Both the position numbers and the translations under genes were made by a program. The notes beneath the pieces were generated by a model. That model was not told the DNA's origin. It did not search any database and saw only the letters and a program-made list of their open reading frames with translations. DNA of 64,000 bases, from assembly GCA_963696505.1 (NCBI GenBank), contig CAVOKN010000018.1, positions 1 through 64,000 on the forward strand, written 5' to 3'. The stretch's first letter is position 1, and the number at the start of each line of letters is the position of its first letter. This stretch comes from CAVOKN01 sp963696505. Its GTDB lineage: Bacteria; Pseudomonadota; Gammaproteobacteria; Burkholderiales; Rhodocyclaceae. Positions 42,041 to 51,191 of this stretch are shown piece by piece.

Positions 42041-43554
42041 GGTGCCCTCCTCGCAACGGGCACCTGGCCGAGCACGGCATTGGCATAGGCCGCCGGCCGG
42101 CCCAACTGTTCCGCCGTCGCCACCGCATAGCGCTGCACCGGCGCCGCGAACACCGACAGCAGCAGCGCCGCCGAACTCAGGGCCAGCAGCGGCGCCCAGA
42201 CCGCGACGCTCCCGCCCCCGCACGCGGGGGCGGGTTGGGGTGGCGGCGACCCCTCACCTTCCGCCTTCCAGAAGATAAGGCTCCCCGCCCGCGCCAGGGC
42301 CACCACGGACATCAGCCCGGCCGCCAGCAGCACGCCCCAGAACCAGCTCATGCCCGGATGGCCGAGGGTGTCGCGCAGCAGCGCCAGCTTGGCGACGAAG
42401 CCGGAAAGGGGCGGCAGTCCCGCCAGCGAAATCGCCGCCACGAAAAAGAGTACCCCGAGAATCGCGCCCGGCGGTGCGCCCGCGGCGATGCCGTCGGCAA
42501 GCCCGGGGCGCGCGCTGCCGACGCGCTCGGCAAGCAGGAACAGCGCCGCCGCCGCCAGCGTGCTGTGCACCAGATAGAAAAGGGCGGCCGGGAGCGCCGC
42601 CGCGCCAAGGCCGAGGGCAGCGAGCAGCGTGCCCGCCGAGCCGACCACGAGGTAGCCGGCGAGCCCCCGCAGCGTAGACGCCGCCAGGGCGCCCAGGCCG
42701 GACAGGAGGACCGTAGCAAGGCCCAGCGGCAGCAGCCAGGGGCCAAGCAGTGCCTGGCCCTCTGGCAGCAGCAGGAGCAGGCGCATGACGCTATAGACGC
42801 CGACTTTGGTCATGACCGCGAACAGCGTCGCCACCGCCGCCCCCGCCGCGGCGTAGGTCGCGGGCAGCCAGAAGCCGAGCGGCAGCAGCGCCGCCTTGAC
42901 GCCGAACACGGCGGCCAGCAGCAGCAATGCGGAGTGCATGAGCGGTGCGTCGGCGGCGGAAAGTGCGGGGGCCCGCAGCGCAAGGTCCGCCATGTTGAGC
43001 GTGCCGGCGACGGCGTAGATCAGGCTCAGCGCCAACAGGAACAGGGCCGAGGCGGCGAGATTGAAGACCACGTAATGGAAACCTGCCCGCAGCCGCTCGC
43101 CCCCGCCGCCGTGCAGCAGCAGGCCGTAGGACGCGGCGAGCAGAAGTTCGAAGAACACGAACAGGTTGAACAGGTCCCCGGCGAGGAAAGCGCCGTTGAT
43201 GCCCATCAACTGGAGCTGGAACAGGGCGTGGAAATGCAGCCCCCGCTTCGCCTCGCCGGCCAGGGCATGGACCAGCGCCGCGACCCCGAGCACGGCGGTG
43301 AGCAGCAGCATCAGCGCGGCGAGGCGATCCAGCACCAGCACGATGCCGAAGGGGGCCGGCCAGTTACCGACCAGATAGACCTGGGTCGCTCCGCTTGCCG
43401 CCTGCGAGAGGAGGTAGGCCGCGACCGCCAGCAGCCCCAGCGCCGCGGCGAGGCTTATCGCCCCCTGCCAGCGTGGCGCGCTGCGCTCGGTCCACAGCAG
43501 CAGCGCCGCGGCGAACAGCGGCAGCACGACGGGGGCGATGACGGCGTGGTTCAT
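42037..43554 (-). CDS. mnhD: Na+/H+ antiporter Mrp subunit D, set 2
   Basis: 505 residues, about 14 TM helices, NuoN/M-like. Blocks: DLFNLFVFFELLLAASYGLLL (TM5 Glu), GVKAALLPLGFWLPATYAA (Lys), and MTKVGVYSVMRLLLLL. Near the C-terminus a Pro/Gly-rich segment (EGSPPPQPAPACGGGS, about residue 442-457) is encoded by a short palindromic repeat (42211-42234) and interrupts an otherwise hydrophobic region. It overlaps mnhC2 and mnhE2 by 4 bp each. Confidence 0.93.
   Translation of the reverse strand: MNHAVIAPVVLPLFAAALLLWTERSAPRWQGAISLAAALGLLAVAAYLLSQAASGATQVYLVGNWPAPFGIVLVLDRLAALMLLLTAVLGVAALVHALAGEAKRGLHFHALFQLQLMGINGAFLAGDLFNLFVFFELLLAASYGLLLHGGGGERLRAGFHYVVFNLAASALFLLALSLIYAVAGTLNMADLALRAPALSAADAPLMHSALLLLAAVFGVKAALLPLGFWLPATYAAAGAAVATLFAVMTKVGVYSVMRLLLLLPEGQALLGPWLLPLGLATVLLSGLGALAASTLRGLAGYLVVGSAGTLLAALGLGAAALPAALFYLVHSTLAAAALFLLAERVGSARPGLADGIAAGAPPGAILGVLFFVAAISLAGLPPLSGFVAKLALLRDTLGHPGMSWFWGVLLAAGLMSVVALARAGSLIFWKAEGEGSPPPQPAPACGGGSVAVWAPLLALSSAALLLSVFAAPVQRYAVATAEQLGRPAAYANAVLGQVPVARRAP
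42211..42234. repeat. Palindromic repeat inside mnhD2
   Basis: cccgcccccgc (42211-42221) and gcgggggcggg (42224-42234) are perfect 11-bp arms with a 2-base loop, followed by ttggggtggcggcgacccct. It encodes the PPPQPAPACGGG insert of MnhD2. Confidence 0.8.
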
Positions 43555-43889
43555 CGCTCCCTGCCATCCACGTGGTCGCTCCCGGCGGCATGGCGGCTCC
43601 TGAGCGCCAGCACCAGCAGCAGTGCCGTCATGGCGAAGCTGATGACGATGGCGGTGAGCACCAGCGCCTGGGGCAGCGGGTCGGCGTAGTGGGCGAGGCT
43701 GGGCGCCGTGCCCGGAGCGAGAATCGGCGGCCTGCCGACGCTGACTCTTCCTGCGGCGAAGATGAAGAGGTTAACCGCGTAGGACAGCAGGGTGAGGCCG
43801 AGCACGGCGTCGAAGCTGCGGGCGCGCAGCAGCAGGAATACGCCGCAGGCGGCGAGCACGCCGATGCCGCTGGCAAGCAGCAGTTCCAT
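43551..43889 (-). CDS. mnhC: Na+/H+ antiporter Mrp subunit C, set 2
   Basis: 112 residues, NuoK-like, three TM helices. Blocks: GIGVLAACGVFLLLRARSFDAVLGLTLLSYAVNLFIFAAG and ADPLPQALVLTAIVISFAMTA. The start codon shares bases with the mnhAB2 stop (TGATG); the stop overlaps mnhD2 (43551-43554). Confidence 0.93.
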   Translation of the reverse strand: MELLLASGIGVLAACGVFLLLRARSFDAVLGLTLLSYAVNLFIFAAGRVSVGRPPILAPGTAPSLAHYADPLPQALVLTAIVISFAMTALLLVLALRSRHAAGSDHVDGRER

Positions 43890-46658
43890 CAGTCGCCCTC
43901 CCCGCCGCCGTGCACCCGGCCCAGGGCCGACAGGGCGAGCAGCGTCGCACCCACCACGGTGAGGAACACGCCCAGGTCGAAGAACATGGCGCTGGCGATC
44001 GGCACCTCGCCGATCAGGGGGAGCACCGGATGCACGAAGCTGCTGGTGAGGAAGGGGTGGCCGAACCAGGCGGAACCGACGCCGGTAAGGCCCGCTGCCA
44101 GCAGGCCCGCGGCAATCCACCTGACATGGTCGAGCGGCAGGTGCCGGTCCACCCATTCCGAGCCCGCGGCCACGTACTGGATGATCAGCGCCACCGCCAG
44201 CACCAGTCCGGCGACGAAGCCGCCCCCCGGCAGGTTGTGGCCGCGCAGGAACAGGTAGATGGCGAGCAGCAGGGCCAGCGGCAGCAGCAGCCGCGCTAGC
44301 AGCTCCAGCAGCAGCGGATGGCGCTCGGCGGCCGGCGGGGGCAGCGCGGCGTCTCCCCGGGCGCGGAAGTCCGCGAGCAGGGCATGGATGACGAGGCTGG
44401 CAATCGCCAGCACGGTGATCTCGCCCAGGGTGTCGAAGGCGCGCAAATCCACGATGATGACGTTGACGACGTTGGTGCCGCCGCCGGCGGGCAGCGCCTG
44501 TTCCAGGTAGTAGCCGGCCAGCGTGTCCTGGGGGCGGGTGAGCATGGCGTAGGCCAGTGCCGCCACGCCGAAACCCGCCGCCAGCGCGATGGCGAGGTCG
44601 CGGACGAGGCGCGGCCGCCAGCGCTCGGCAGGCGAGCGCTGCGGCAGGTAGTAGAGCGCCAGCATCATCAGCAGGATGGTCACCACCTCGACCAGCAACT
44701 GGGTCAGGGCGAGATCCGGCGCGGAGAGATAGACGAAGGCAAGGCTGACCGCGAGTCCCACCACGCCGAGCAGGATGAGCGACACGATGCGCCGCCGGTA
44801 AGCCCACACCGAAGCGACGGCCGCGCCGACGCCGATCGCCCACAGCACCCACGCACCCGGATTCGCCGGCTGGGTTGGCCGGCTGCCGAAGGCAAGGCGG
44901 TCGGGCAGCAGCGGCCAGGCGGCGACCACCAGCGCCGACAGCATCATGAGGAGCAGGTACCGTTGCAGGCTGCCGTTGTCCAGCGCAACGGTGACGCGCC
45001 GCGCGGCGAAAGTCAGCGCGCGCAGGGCGGCGTCGAACACCTCCTTGCCACCGCGACGCAACTGCACGTGATCGTGTAGCCGGTAGAGGCGCTGCAACGA
45101 GAAGTAGAAAGCTGCGCCGCCGCCGAAAGCGATCAGGCTCATCAGCAGGGGAAGGTTGAAGCCGTGCCAGAGTCTCAGGCTGTAGTCCGGCAGCGGCCCG
45201 CCGAGCACTGCGCCGGCGCCCAGCGCCAGCAGCGGCGCCACCGTCAGGGCGGGCAGGACGCCAACGCCGAGACAGATCAGCACCAGGATCTCCACCGGGA
45301 TCTTCATCCAGCGCGGCGGTTCGTGGGGCGTCCGATCGAGGCCGCGGGGCTCGCCATTGAAAAACACATCGTGGACGAAGCGCGCGGAGTAGGCGACGCT
45401 GAACATGCCCGCCAGCGCGGCTGCCACCGGCCCCGCGATCCTGATCAGATGGTGCCCTTCCAGGAACAGAGTCTCGGCAAAGAACATCTCCTTGGACAGG
45501 AAGCCGTTGAGCAGCGGCACGCCGGCCATGGCGCTGGCGGCGATGATGGCGAGCACCGCGGTGTGGGGCATGAAGCGCCACAGGCCGTTGATGTGGCGCA
45601 TGTCGCGGGTGCCGCATTCGTGGTCGATGATGCCCGCGGCCATGAACAGCGAGGCCTTGAAGGTGGCGTGGTTGAGGATGTGGAACGTCGCCGCCACCGC
45701 CGCCAACGGCGAATTGAGCCCCAGCAGCAGGGTGATCAGCCCGAGGTGCGAGATGGTGGAATAGGCCAGCAGCCCCTTCAGGTCGTGCTGGAACACGGCC
45801 ACATAGGCCCCCAGCAGCAGCGTCGCCAGCCCGGTGCCACTGACGATGAAGAACCACTGCTCGGTCCCCGCCAGCGCCGGGTAGAGCCGCGCCAGCAGAA
45901 AGACGCCGGCCTTGACCATGGTGGCGGAATGCAGATAGGCCGACACCGGCGTGGGTGCGGCCATGGCGTGGGGCAGCCAGAAGTGGAACGGAAACTGGGC
46001 CGACTTGGTGAAGGCCCCCAGCAGGATCAGGATCAGCGCTGCGTCATACCAGGGATGGGCACGGATCTTCTCCCCCGCCGCCAGCACGGTGTCGAGACCG
46101 TAGCCGCCGGCGATGTGGCCCAGCAGCAGCGCGCCCGCGAGCAGCGCAAGACCCCCTGCCCCGGTGATCGCCAGCGCCATGCGCGCGCCCTGGCGCGCCG
46201 CGGCTTCATGCCGCCAGAATCCGATCAGCAGGAAGGAGGCCAGGCTGGTGAGTTCCCAGAACACGACCATCAGGATCAGGTTGTCTGCCAGCACCAGGCC
46301 CAGCATGGCGCCCATGAAGGCGAGCAGGAAGGCATGGAAACGCGCCATGGGTTCTCCTGGGGCCAAGGTAGTAGCGGGCGTAGAGGATCACCAGCACGCC
46401 GATGCCGAGGATCAGCAGGGCAAAGAGGAAGGCCAGGCCGTCGAGGCGGAAACCGAAGGCGATGCCCGGCAGCCACGGCCAGGCGGCACGCAGCACCTCG
46501 CCGGCGAACACCCGGGGCGCCACCGCAACGAGCAGAGCACCGCTCGCCAGAGCGGTGATGCCCGCGGCCCACGCCGCCGCCCTGCCCCGATTGTTGGGCA
46601 ACAGCGCGACCAGCAGGCTGCCGGCGAAGGGCAGCGCGACCAGCAGCAGAAGATTCAT
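43889..46658 (-). pseudogene. mnhA: Fused Mrp subunit A-B, set 2, with a frameshift near its start
   Basis: The N-terminal ~99 residues (MNLLLLVALPFAGSLLVALL to LILGIGVLVILYARYYLGP) and the remaining ~823 are in different frames; removing one base near 46358 joins them (YYLGPGEPMARFHAFL) into a 922-residue MnhA-MnhB fusion of normal size. MnhA blocks: LMVVFWELTSLASFLLIGFW, GAFTKSAQFPFHFWLPHAM, and NVVNVIIVDLRAFDTLGEI. The MnhB part (about 780 on) has YLFLRGHNLPGGGFVAGLVLA and FDLGVFLTVVGATLL. As written, the second frame could start only at a TTG at 46366. It is the first gene of the double Mrp operon, so a true frameshift should disable set 2. A sequencing error is the alternative. Confidence 0.85.
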
Positions 46659-46704
46659 CGGCGCCGGGCCAGGCGCCCCAAGGCGGCAGTTCGCCCGCAC
46701 AGCG

Positions 46705-46784
46705 CCCCCACCCCTGCCCTCCGCTCGCGGGGGAGGGAGGCAAGCCCCTGCCCCTCGATGGGGGAGGACTTGGAGAGAGGGTGA
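46705..46784. repeat. GC-rich repeat upstream of the Mrp operon
   Basis: cccccacccctgccctccgc, then gcgggggagggagg and gatgggggaggacttggaga: degenerate inverted repeats of the same type as those inside mnhE2. It lies in the 195-bp gap between caxA and mnhAB2, where the operon promoter should be. Confidence 0.6.
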
Positions 46785-46853
46785 GTGCCAAGCGTCATCG
46801 CAAATTGACGGCAGATAGAGCGACAGACCGAATAGTGGTGCTCGTGGGTCGCC

Positions 46854-47936
46854 TCAGATCATGGTGCGCTGGGCGCGCCACTCGCGCCACGCGACCACCG
46901 CCAAGGTCACGGCGGTAAGCGGCAGCACCACCGTGGCCATGACGAAACCATAGGTAGCGAGCGCGTCGTGGCGCTGGACGGCAAGAATCAGATAGGCCGT
47001 GTAGGCAACGTAGTAGGCGAGGAACAGCGCGCCTTCCCAGCGCGCAATCAGGTTGCCGCTGAAGAAGATGGGCAGGCACGCCAGCGCCACTGCGATCATC
47101 ACCGGCAGGTCGAAGCTCAGCATGGCCTGGGGCACCGGCAGGCTGGCCGGTGCCACGAGGCTGGACACGCCGAGCACGCAGAGGATGTTGAAGGTGTTGC
47201 TGCCCACCACGTTGCCCACCGCGATGTCGCGCTCGCCGCGTATCGCGGCGATGACCGAAGTAGCTACCTCCGGCATCGAAGTGCCGGCGGCGACGATGGT
47301 GAGGCCGATCACCAGTTCGCTGATGCCGAGTTGCTTGGCAAACACGACGGCGGCATCGACCAGCCAGTTGGAACCCGACACCAGCAGCCCCAGCCCACCG
47401 ACGATGAGCAGCAGTTGCACCGGCAGGTGGCCGTCCCAGCCCTTGCCATCGCCGAATTCCTGGGCGTACTCCGCTTCCACCGACCTGCTCTCCCTGCGGC
47501 TCTGGCGGATCACGAACACCGTGTAGACGAACAGCAGGCCGAACAGCAGCGCGCCGTCCCAGCGCGATAAGCCACCGTCCCAGGCCAGCGCGAAAAGCAG
47601 CAGCGAGGCGCCGATCATGATAGGAACTTCCTGCCGGATCAGTTGCTGCGCCACCAGCAGCGGCACGATCAGCGCCGACACGCCGAGGATGAATAGCACG
47701 TTGAAGATGTTGCTGCCGACGACGTTGCCCAGCGCAATGTCCACCTGCCCCGACCACGCAGACTGCACCGACACCGCCAGTTCCGGCGAGCTGGTGCCGA
47801 AGGCGACGACGGTGAGACCCACCACCAGCGGCGATATGCCGAAAGAAAGGGCAAGCTTGGAGGCGCCGCGCACCAGCAGTTCGGCGCCCGCCACCAGCGC
47901 CACGAGACCGACGACAAAAGACAGCAGAGGAGTCAT
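46854..47936 (-). CDS. Calcium/sodium antiporter (CaCA family, YrbG/CaxA-like)
   Basis: 360 residues with two inverted repeats of five TM helices. Both alpha repeats are present: VGLTVVAFGTSSPELAVS...GNVVGSNIFNV and IGLTIVAAGTSMPEVATS...GNVVGSNTFNI, each with the ion-binding Glu and Asn. An acidic cytoplasmic loop (VEAEYAQEFGDGKGW) separates them. It lies immediately upstream of the Mrp operon on the same strand, separated by a 195-bp gap with a repeat, so it probably shares the ion-homeostasis theme rather than the transcript. Confidence 0.93.
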   Translation of the reverse strand: MTPLLSFVVGLVALVAGAELLVRGASKLALSFGISPLVVGLTVVAFGTSSPELAVSVQSAWSGQVDIALGNVVGSNIFNVLFILGVSALIVPLLVAQQLIRQEVPIMIGASLLLFALAWDGGLSRWDGALLFGLLFVYTVFVIRQSRRESRSVEAEYAQEFGDGKGWDGHLPVQLLLIVGGLGLLVSGSNWLVDAAVVFAKQLGISELVIGLTIVAAGTSMPEVATSVIAAIRGERDIAVGNVVGSNTFNILCVLGVSSLVAPASLPVPQAMLSFDLPVMIAVALACLPIFFSGNLIARWEGALFLAYYVAYTAYLILAVQRHDALATYGFVMATVVLPLTAVTLAVVAWREWRAQRTMI

Positions 47937-48033
47937 GTTGGTTCGGGTGGGTGTTTCGAATTCGTTGCGTCAGGCTAGCCCTGTTCCGATCGCGTCCCGG
48001 AAGAGACACCGTCGCCGAGGCCAAGGTTCAAGA

Positions 48034-48059
48034 AGAAAGCCCGCTGCAGCGGGCTTTCT
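48034..48059 (-). terminator. Rho-independent terminator after prpE
   Basis: agaaagcccgc and gcgggctttct arms (perfect, 4-base loop) with TTCT at the minus-strand 3' side. It lies 15 bp after the prpE stop. Confidence 0.8.
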
Positions 48060-48073
48060 CGGGGTGAGCCGGT

Positions 48074-49966
48074 TCAGTTGCCGGCGATCGCGCTGCGGAT
48101 CTGCTCCAGCGTGGTCGGGTCATCGATCGTGGTGAGATCGCCCGGATCGCGCCCTTCGGCCAGCGCCTGGATGGAACGGCGCAGCATCTTGCCGGAGCGG
48201 GTCTTGGGCAGGCCGGAGACGAAGTGCACCCGCCCGGGCCGGGCTATGGCGCCGAGGATGCCGTCCACGGTCTGCATCACTTCCTTCTCCAGCGCCTTGC
48301 GCTGCTCCGCCGTCGCGATCTTCGCGGCATCCTTCACCACCGCGAAGGCCATCGGCACCTGGCCCTTGAGCTGGTCGGCAACGCCCACCACCGCGACTTC
48401 GGCGATGGCGCTGTGGCCCTGCACCGCCTCCTCGATCTCGCGCGTGCCGAGGCGGTGACCGGCGACGTTGATCACGTCGTCGGTGCGGCCGAGGATCTTG
48501 TAGTAGCCCTCCTCGTCGCGGATGCCCCAGTCGAAGGAGGAGTAGACCAGCGGCTCCTTGAACAGGCTGAAGTAGGTGGTGACGAAGCGATCGTCCTGGC
48601 CCCACACGGTGGTAAGGCAGCCCGGCGGCAGGGGAGGCAGCACGCCGACGATGCCCTTCTCGCCGGCGCCGGCCTCGGAGCCGTCCTCGCGGAAGATCTT
48701 GAGGTTATAGCCGAACACCGGGAACGAGGGCGAGCCATAGACGATCTTCGTCATCTCCACGCCCGGCGCCGCCGAGAGCATCGGCCAGCCGGTCTCGGTC
48801 TGCCAGTAATGGTCGTAGACCGGCTTGTTCAGCTCGGTCGTGATCCACTCGTGGGTCGGCTCGTCCAGCGGCTCGCCGGCAAGAAAGATGTGGCGCAGCG
48901 CGGACAGATCGTATTTCTTCAGGAAGGCCGGATCCTGCTTCTTCAGCACGCGCACCGCGGTCGGCGCCGAGAACATGACGTTGACCTTGTTGTCATGAAC
49001 GATCTTCCACCAGATTCCGGCGTCGGGGCGCAGCGGCGTGCCCTCGTACATGATCGTCGTCATGCCGGCGATCAGCGGGCCGTAGATGATGTAGGAATGG
49101 CCCACCACCCAGCCGATGTCGGAGGTGGAGAACATGGTCTCGCCGGCGGCGCCGCAGTAGATGTGCTTCATCGACGCCGCCAGCGCGACGGCATAGCCGC
49201 CGGTATCGCGCTGCACCCCTTTGGGCTTGCCGGTGGTGCCCGAGGTGTAGAGGATGTACGAGGGCTCGGAGGATTCGAGCCACACGCAGGGCACGTCGGC
49301 GTTCATGTGCTGGGCGCGCAGGCTGGCGTAGTCCACGTCGCGGCCTTCCACCCGCGGCCAGTCCTTGTCCAGGCCACGGTCCACCATCAGCACCTTCTGC
49401 GGCGGAAACTGCGACAGCTTGCACGCCTCGTCCAGCAGATTCTTGTAGGGCACCGCCTTGCCGCCCCGCATTCCGGCGTCGGAACTGACGATCAGCCTGG
49501 GCTTGGCGTCGTCGATGCGGGTGGCGAGCGAGCCCGAGGCGAAACCGCCGAACACCACCGAGTGGATCGCGCCGATTCGCGCACAGGCAAGCATCGCGAA
49601 GCAGGCCTCGGCGATCATCGGCATGTAGATCAGCACCCGGTCGCCCTTGACCACGCCCAGGCTCTGCATCACCGCCGCCATGCGCATCACTTCCTGCTGC
49701 AACTCGCGGAAGGTGTAGCTCTTCTCCTCGTTGGTTTCGGTGGAGATGTACACCAGCGCCCGCTGATCGGGACGAGACTGGATGTGCCGGTCGACGGCGT
49801 TGTAGCAAAGGTTGGTTTCGCCGCCGACGAACCACTTGACGAAGGGCGGCTTGGAGTAATCGAAGGTCTTCTGCGGCAGCTTGTTCCAATGGACCAGCTG
49901 CGCCTGCTCGCTCCAGAACGCGTCGGGCTGCTCGATCGAGCGCCGGTGAAACTGTTGGTAGGTCAT
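48074..49966 (-). CDS. prpE: Propionyl-CoA synthetase (acetyl-CoA synthetase family)
   Basis: 630 residues from the ATG at 49966, preceded by GGAG at good spacing; the frame is open far upstream but runs antisense through the next gene. The N-terminus MTYQQFHRRSIEQPDAFWSE and the FLAGEPLDEPTHEW block are PrpE-like rather than Acs-like. Adenylation motifs: YILYTSGTTGKPKGVQRDTGG, YDHYWQTETGWPM, GRTDDVINVAGHRLGT, and SGKMLRR with Lys593. It converts propionate to propionyl-CoA. A terminator follows it. The divergent paralogue acs lies 20 kb away, so the two have separate roles. Confidence 0.92.
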   Translation of the reverse strand: MTYQQFHRRSIEQPDAFWSEQAQLVHWNKLPQKTFDYSKPPFVKWFVGGETNLCYNAVDRHIQSRPDQRALVYISTETNEEKSYTFRELQQEVMRMAAVMQSLGVVKGDRVLIYMPMIAEACFAMLACARIGAIHSVVFGGFASGSLATRIDDAKPRLIVSSDAGMRGGKAVPYKNLLDEACKLSQFPPQKVLMVDRGLDKDWPRVEGRDVDYASLRAQHMNADVPCVWLESSEPSYILYTSGTTGKPKGVQRDTGGYAVALAASMKHIYCGAAGETMFSTSDIGWVVGHSYIIYGPLIAGMTTIMYEGTPLRPDAGIWWKIVHDNKVNVMFSAPTAVRVLKKQDPAFLKKYDLSALRHIFLAGEPLDEPTHEWITTELNKPVYDHYWQTETGWPMLSAAPGVEMTKIVYGSPSFPVFGYNLKIFREDGSEAGAGEKGIVGVLPPLPPGCLTTVWGQDDRFVTTYFSLFKEPLVYSSFDWGIRDEEGYYKILGRTDDVINVAGHRLGTREIEEAVQGHSAIAEVAVVGVADQLKGQVPMAFAVVKDAAKIATAEQRKALEKEVMQTVDGILGAIARPGRVHFVSGLPKTRSGKMLRRSIQALAEGRDPGDLTTIDDPTTLEQIRSAIAGN

Positions 49967-50013
49967 CGTCTCCACTCCATCTGTCCCTGCACGGGTTTGT
50001 AGTGTGTTGGTTT

Positions 50014-51177
50014 CTAGGTTTTCTCTTGCTGCGTCAGCTTGCCGCCGCAGCGCTGCGCCAAGGCTTCCAGCGGCATGCCAAGTCCATACTCCGCCTCGAT
50101 GAACTCCAGCACCGGCAGCAGCCGCTGGGTGAACGCCGCGACGTGGGGCTTCAGCTCGGCGAAACTGCGCGCCTGCAGCAGTTCGTTTGCGCGTTCGAGG
50201 CTCATCGGTTCTTCGACGTGACGGTCCACCTCGCCCGTGACGCCGACCACCCGGTTCCCACCCGCCGCCTGACCCTGGCGGACGCGGCTTTCCGCCAGGC
50301 TGATCAGGTCCTCGATGCTTTCCGCATTGTCGTTGCGGCTGTTGGCGATGCCGATCGTGAGGCTGATGCGGATCAGCTCGCCGCGGTAGCCGAGGGCGAT
50401 GCCTTCGATTGCAGTGCGCAGCCGCATGGCAAACGAATTGCAACTGTCGATGTTGATGCTCGGCGTGACGACGCAGAAGCGGCACTCGGCAAGCTGGGCC
50501 ACCGTATCCTCCTTGCGCACCTTGGTGCCGAGAATCTTGGCCAGCTTGCGGATGATCAGAGACGCCACCTGATCGCCGTACTTCGCGCAGAGTTCGTCGA
50601 AGCGATCGACTTCGATCAGCATCACCGACAACTCGCCCAGGTAGCGCCGCACCTGGGCCAGCAGCTGGCCGCCGTGCATGTGCAGATACTGGGGCGTCAC
50701 CAGGCCGTACTTGGGATCGATCGGCTTCTGCTCGGCCAGCGCGGCGCGGGATTCGTCCAGCTCGCGCTTGGTCTGGGCCGCCTTGATCGCGGCATCCAGC
50801 CGGGCCAGCAGTTCCACGGTGCCGGTGCCCTTGGTGGTGAAGTCGGTGGCGCCCAGTTCCTTGGCCCGGGCACGGGCGGAATCGTCCTCGTCGCCGGAGA
50901 TCATGATCACCGGCATGTCGTGGATGCGGCCGATCTTCGAGCCGCGGATGCGTGCCAGGAGCTGATAGCCGTCCAGCTTGGGCATGGAGAGGTCCGAGAT
51001 CACCACCTGGATCGTCGGGTCCAGCAGCAGCGTCTCCCACCCTGCCTCGCCGTCGCCCTCCTCGCGCACCTCGTAGGCCTCGCGAATCTGCTTGATGATC
51101 GACGCGCGCACCATGCGCGAGTCGTTGACGATCAGGACACGCGGTCGGGCGGGGGCTTCTGCGTCCATGGCAGGCAT
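50014..51177 (-). CDS. Response regulator with degenerate GGDEF domain
   Basis: 387 residues from the ATG at 51177 (Met4 at 51168 is an equally good start). The REC domain (about 12-132) has the phospho-acceptor Asp in VVISDLSMPKLDGYQ, VIMISGDEDD, and a Lys near TKG. The linker is helical (KRELDESRAALAE). The GGDEF-like domain (about 175-300) has AECRF where GGDEF should be, so it cannot make c-di-GMP. A C-terminal helical extension (about 320-387) is unassigned. The gene lies between prpE and acuI on the same strand with small gaps; it may be a signal-responsive scaffold. Confidence 0.88.
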   Translation of the reverse strand: MPAMDAEAPARPRVLIVNDSRMVRASIIKQIREAYEVREEGDGEAGWETLLLDPTIQVVISDLSMPKLDGYQLLARIRGSKIGRIHDMPVIMISGDEDDSARARAKELGATDFTTKGTGTVELLARLDAAIKAAQTKRELDESRAALAEQKPIDPKYGLVTPQYLHMHGGQLLAQVRRYLGELSVMLIEVDRFDELCAKYGDQVASLIIRKLAKILGTKVRKEDTVAQLAECRFCVVTPSINIDSCNSFAMRLRTAIEGIALGYRGELIRISLTIGIANSRNDNAESIEDLISLAESRVRQGQAAGGNRVVGVTGEVDRHVEEPMSLERANELLQARSFAELKPHVAAFTQRLLPVLEFIEAEYGLGMPLEALAQRCGGKLTQQEKT

Positions 51178-51191
51178 CCGGATTAGCGCGC

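Noticed and set aside
36281..46658. NADH dehydrogenase (complex I) genes
   Set aside because: The NuoL/M/N/K-like subunits are accompanied by MnhB, E, F and G and lack NuoA-J; MrpA C-terminal motifs are present.
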